64,000 nucleotides of DNA, from contig NZ_CP022161.1 in the NCBI RefSeq assembly GCF_002214185.1, positions 2,851,767 through 2,915,766 on the forward strand, given 5' to 3'. This document shows, piece by piece, positions 61,701 through 64,000 of this stretch (position 1 is the first letter of the stretch; each line of letters begins with the position of its first letter). The notes beneath the pieces are model-generated. The model saw only the letters and a program-made list of their open reading frames with translations, ran no database searches and had not been told where the DNA came from. Made by a program: the position numbers and the translations under genes. Origin of the DNA: Streptomyces capitiformicae (GTDB lineage Bacteria; Actinomycetota; Actinomycetes; Streptomycetales; Streptomycetaceae).

Positions 61701-61855
61701 GCGGGCACTCCCTGCTGGCCGCGCAGCTCGCCGCCTGGCTGGAACCGCACCTGGACAGCCGGCCCCAGCTGCGCACTTTCTTCCAGCACCCCGTACTGGC
61801 GGACCAGGCCGACGTCCTGGCCCTCTCCTCCGGCGCAGAGGCGTGCCGGCGGTGA
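58721..61855 (+). CDS. NRPS module C-A-T
   Basis: 1044 residues from GTG with AAGGAG upstream. C domain about 3-430: LSTSQEIVWLHEQMLPGSRSYN, VEHHLTHDGRS (HHxxxDG), and MFVNTLPLRVS. A domain about 450-945: AAYVIHTSGSTGVPKGVVV, NAYGVTEATVS, YLTGDWGYRD and the Lys of MASGKPDR. Hand-aligned code D-V-E-N-V-G-A-V-S-K; Glu at the third place recalls codes for amine-bearing side chains (ornithine-type), low certainty. T Ser in FFEVGGHSLLAA near 1000. Several A-domain core positions differ from the usual (YGVTE for YGPTE). The ACAD gene overlaps its stop. Confidence 0.92.
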   Translation: MFNLSTSQEIVWLHEQMLPGSRSYNFTGVLDLRGTLDVTALRTSLAEVMAHHPGLRLELVNRVGELPAQRVREDAEPRFCTTDLTGESDPEAAFLSLLSQEAEKPLETDRAPMLRWHLVKQEESFHRLIQVEHHLTHDGRSFAILLHDVFTSYQAHVRGQRPELLPTRSYEEFVRAASADRTDDRKRSLAHWQEQLRDVPFSAALPGLTTPGAVRRHHGRQFRQRISAELAERLRERSRKSGHTPFSTLLTLFGELLRRHSGQRELVIGTAVGNRPPGAERSIGMFVNTLPLRVSLRPDATGTTAVDDVTDSLLRALPHQDVPVQELTRTLGLHTSGADNPLFNVMFSAHDAALPELDTPGLDVSLFEGFNTGTTRFDLDVVLLPDDRRAVGPRSGPGGMILIWDHDADLFTPAAADLLAERFLELVRAYLDAPDTALSALAVPLSDSPAVLTDSPIAPEALDPLGAHDPSSPALITGNGQLTYGELDRRVSELVERMHDAGVVAGQPVAAVLPRGVDSVVALLACLRSGAVYAPLSPRDPAARLGTLLERLRPALVLATRESSLALPADCVPALLDGPAFPPAAPATPLKDAAYVIHTSGSTGVPKGVVVGRTALAHYTGAIGRRYALTARDKVLLFAQPSFDVALEEVLPALAAGSALVLPQREIPTGAELAAVLALRGVTVANLPTNYFLASQEALREALRDGRWAPRLIVLGGERLPARSLRGLKADTGAVVLNAYGVTEATVSSTVHEILDEDLATAGDIPLGVELPGVQVHVLDDARQPLPPGAVGELAIAGVALADGYLGRDDLTEARFVSPPALGGQRVYLTGDWGYRDVEGRLFFLGRRDNQIKLRGHRIELEEIEAAASAELGGRPCSVILDQDGDNGPRLIGFVQGAEQPDQSALTAALTRTLPGALLPSRWFGLAEIPTMASGKPDRAALTRIATELGAAEAEPSHSAADFTDAGQALLARAWREVLGHDRFAADSHFFEVGGHSLLAAQLAAWLEPHLDSRPQLRTFFQHPVLADQADVLALSSGAEACRR

Positions 61856-63039
61856 CCATCACAGCGAGCGGCGCCGCCCCCTCCAGCATCCTCGAAGGCG
61901 GCCACGCCGAGCTGGTGGACTCCTTCGAGACCTTCATCCGGCGCGAACTGGTGCCCCTGGCCGCCGACATGCCGGAGACCGAGGCACTGCCCCCCGCCGA
62001 CCTGCGGTCGTACGTCCGCAAGCGCTCCGCCGCGCTCGGCTTCTACGCCGGCGAGTACCCGGAGGAACTGGGCGGCTCCGACATGCCGTTGACGGCGGTC
62101 GTCCTGTTGCACCACGCGGCCGGCCGCAGCGGCTGCGCGCTGGCGCCGTACGCGCTGGGCGGCTCCGACGGCCCCAGCCCGCTCCTGCGCAACGGCACGG
62201 AGCAGCAGATCCAGCGCTATCTGGTGCCGCTGGTCCGGGGTGAGATGACGCGTTGCCTCGCGCTGACCGAACCGCACGCCGGGTCGGACGCCTTCCGGCT
62301 GACCACCGTGGCGGTCCGGGACACCGACGGCTGGGTGCTGAACGGCAGGAAGACCTTCGTCAGCAACGCCGACCGCGCCGACATCGCACTGATCGTCACC
62401 GCCACGGACCTCGGGGACGACCGGCCGACGGGCTCCACCGCGTTCGTCGTCCCCATGGACCAGCCCGGGCTGCGGATCGGCCAGCGGTACGAGGGCATGT
62501 CGGGCGAGCCCATGTTCGAGCTGCTGCTGGACGACGTCCGGCTCCCCCCGGACGCCGTCATCGGCGGCGACCGGGGCGTCGGGGCGGCCACGGCCCTCGC
62601 GATCGACAGCCTGTCCCGCGGCCGGCTGATCGTCGCCGCCACATGCAACGGCATCGCCGAACACGCCGTGCGGCTGGGCCTGGAGTACGCCCGCAGTCGT
62701 ACGGCGTTCGGTGAGCGGATCGGCACCTACCAGCACATCCAGGAGCACCTGGTCAGCAGCCACGCCGAGGTCGAGAGTTCGAAACTGCTCACCCTCGCCT
62801 CCGCCCAACTGCTCGACCTGGGCAGGGAGGCGCCGGAGAACGCGGCTCTGGCCAAGCTGACCGCCTCCGAGACCGCCGTCCGGGCGGTGGACCGCGCGCT
62901 GCAGATCCACGGCGCCACGGGCTGGGTGCGCGGCCATCCCCTGGAGTTCCTGTACCGCCACGTCCGCATGATGACGATCATCGAAGGGACCTCGGAGGTC
63001 CAGAAGGTGATCGTCGCCAAGGCCATGGGCCTGCACTGA
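61852..63039 (+). CDS. Acyl-CoA dehydrogenase-like flavoprotein
   Basis: 395 residues, GTG overlapping the NRPS stop. Standard ACAD: LGFYAGEYPEELGGSDMP, CLALTEPHAGSDAFRL (FAD/substrate strand), GWVLNGRKTFVSNADRADIALI, RTAFGERIGTYQHIQEHL, and the C-terminal MMTIIEGTSEVQK, where the catalytic Glu of many ACADs lies. Normal length (380-400), like PltE/KtzA-type enzymes that oxidise carrier-bound aminoacyl groups. Substrate here presumably sits on the preceding T domain or the lone PCP. Confidence 0.88.
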   Translation: MTITASGAAPSSILEGGHAELVDSFETFIRRELVPLAADMPETEALPPADLRSYVRKRSAALGFYAGEYPEELGGSDMPLTAVVLLHHAAGRSGCALAPYALGGSDGPSPLLRNGTEQQIQRYLVPLVRGEMTRCLALTEPHAGSDAFRLTTVAVRDTDGWVLNGRKTFVSNADRADIALIVTATDLGDDRPTGSTAFVVPMDQPGLRIGQRYEGMSGEPMFELLLDDVRLPPDAVIGGDRGVGAATALAIDSLSRGRLIVAATCNGIAEHAVRLGLEYARSRTAFGERIGTYQHIQEHLVSSHAEVESSKLLTLASAQLLDLGREAPENAALAKLTASETAVRAVDRALQIHGATGWVRGHPLEFLYRHVRMMTIIEGTSEVQKVIVAKAMGLH

Positions 63040-63063
63040 CCCACGCGATCGCACGGAGACGAC

Positions 63064-64000
63064 GTGACTTCATCTTCCCCCTCCCTCTCGCTTCTCAGCA
63101 CCCCCGCCGACGAGGCGGCCCGGGACGGACGGGTGCACGAGCTGTTCCACGACTGGGCGACCCGCACCCCGGACGCGCCCGCGGTGATCGACGGGGAGCA
63201 CCACTGGAACTATGCGGAACTCGACCGCCTGGCCGACGAGACGGCGGCCGCCCTGGCCGAACGGGTCCGCCCGGGCGATCTCGTCGGCGTATGTCTGGAC
63301 CGCTCGGCGGCCCTGGCCGTCGTCGCCCTGGCCGTGGCCCGGCTGGGCGCCGTCTACCTTCCCTTCGGTCCCGACGCCGGCGAGCAGCGGCTCCAGGCGG
63401 TCGCCGGGTCCCTGCGGCTGCGGTGCCTCGTCGGCACGCCCGAGCGGCTGCCGGAGGCGTGTCGCTCGGCGCAGCTGCCCCTGCCCGTTCCCGTCGCCGG
63501 CACCGAGGGTGTCGGCGGAGTCGTCGCGGCGGTGCTGACGCCCGGCACCACCTCCGTCGGGGCACCGGAGGGCACGTTCTACACGGTTCTCACCTCGGGT
63601 TCGACCGGCGAGCCGAAAGCGGTCGCGGTGGGCAAGGAGTCGCTCGCCTCCCTGCTCCACTGGTACCGGCGGCACTCGGACATGGGCCCCGGTGACCGGC
63701 ACAGCTTCCTGATGGGCGTGGCCTTCGACGCCCATGTGATGGAGATGTGGGCGACGCTCACCTCGGGCGCCGCGCTCAGCGTCAGCCCGCAGGACGTCCG
63801 CTGGGACACCCACGCGCTCACCGACTGGTGGCGCGCCGCGGGCATCACGGTCGGCTTCCTGCCGACGCCCCTCGCCGAGCCCGTGCTCGACCGTCCCTGG
63901 CCCACCGGCCTGCCCCTGCGTCACCTGGGCATCGGCGGCGACCGTCTCCGCCGGTGGCCCGGCGCGGACGTCACGGCGCGCGTCTACAACGCGTACGGGC
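63064..64000 (+). CDS. NRPS adenylation domain, cut by window edge
   Basis: 312 residues visible from GTG 63064 (CGGAG upstream). Start of an A domain: HELFHDWATRTPDAPAVIDG, FYTVLTSGSTGEPKAVAVG, GVAFDAHVMEMWATLTSG and VYNAYG at the right edge. The code so far reads D-A-M at the first three places. Further domains cannot be seen. It continues the plus-strand NRPS operon. Confidence 0.88.
   Translation, partial: MTSSSPSLSLLSTPADEAARDGRVHELFHDWATRTPDAPAVIDGEHHWNYAELDRLADETAAALAERVRPGDLVGVCLDRSAALAVVALAVARLGAVYLPFGPDAGEQRLQAVAGSLRLRCLVGTPERLPEACRSAQLPLPVPVAGTEGVGGVVAAVLTPGTTSVGAPEGTFYTVLTSGSTGEPKAVAVGKESLASLLHWYRRHSDMGPGDRHSFLMGVAFDAHVMEMWATLTSGAALSVSPQDVRWDTHALTDWWRAAGITVGFLPTPLAEPVLDRPWPTGLPLRHLGIGGDRLRRWPGADVTARVYNAYG

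Noticed and set aside
1..64000. tRNA or rRNA genes
   Set aside because: I saw no tRNA-like cloverleaf with TTCRANNY box or rRNA motif on either strand.

Overview
The window is high-GC actinomycete DNA and almost certainly Streptomyces. It has strong G/C third-position bias, GTG/TTG starts with GGAGG-type ribosome sites, short ATGA/GTGA gene overlaps, Tat-secreted arabinan-degrading enzymes, an actinobacterial proteasome beta subunit, and modular PKS/NRPS genes.

Layout. (1) 1-7.6 kb is a worn accessory region: a frameshifted amidohydrolase gene, coxL/coxG-like debris, the 3' end of a group II intron, a GAF protein, IS1380/IS3 remnants, an orphan TylF-type O-methyltransferase, a frameshifted HATPase gene and a YeeE/YedE sulfur-transport trio. 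(2) 6.95-15.5 kb is an arabinan-utilisation island (GH127, GH43-AbfB, GH54-AbfB) bounded by two complementary pieces of one IS701-family transposase. (3) 16.4-44.9 kb is a biosynthetic cluster of the salinosporamide/cinnabaramide type. (4) 45.5-64.0 kb is a second, largely dissociated NRPS-PKS locus that runs off the right edge.

How cluster 3 should work (inference from family knowledge). A prephenate-decarboxylase (BacA/SalX-like) sub-operon with an aminotransferase and putative reductase/isomerase partners would make a nonproteinogenic cyclohexenyl-type amino acid. An acyl ligase, a KASIII and a crotonyl-CoA carboxylase/reductase would supply a 2-alkylmalonyl-CoA extender; the reductase carries the enlarged-pocket residues I recall for CinF. 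The order PKS (ACP-KS-AT-AT-ACP-C), A-T NRPS, lone ketosynthase, CYP163-like P450, MbtH, alpha/beta hydrolase, CCR matches salA-salG as I remember it. The lone ketosynthase has Asn in place of a catalytic His, fitting the SalC role in gamma-lactam-beta-lactone formation. A second proteasome beta subunit with Phe45 and Val49 (mature numbering) is the expected self-resistance gene. No chlorinase gene is visible, so a non-chlorinated, cinnabaramide-like product is the best guess.

Cluster 4 is separated from cluster 3 by strong hairpins and a LysR gene. It has lone A and PCP proteins, a C-T protein, a KS-AT-ACP protein, a C-A-T protein, a thioesterase, MbtH and two acyl-CoA dehydrogenase-like flavoproteins. 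I cannot assign its product; dehydrogenation of a carrier-bound aminoacyl group is a reasonable guess.

All annotation is by reading; no database search or structure prediction was run. Domain borders and A-domain codes are hand alignments.
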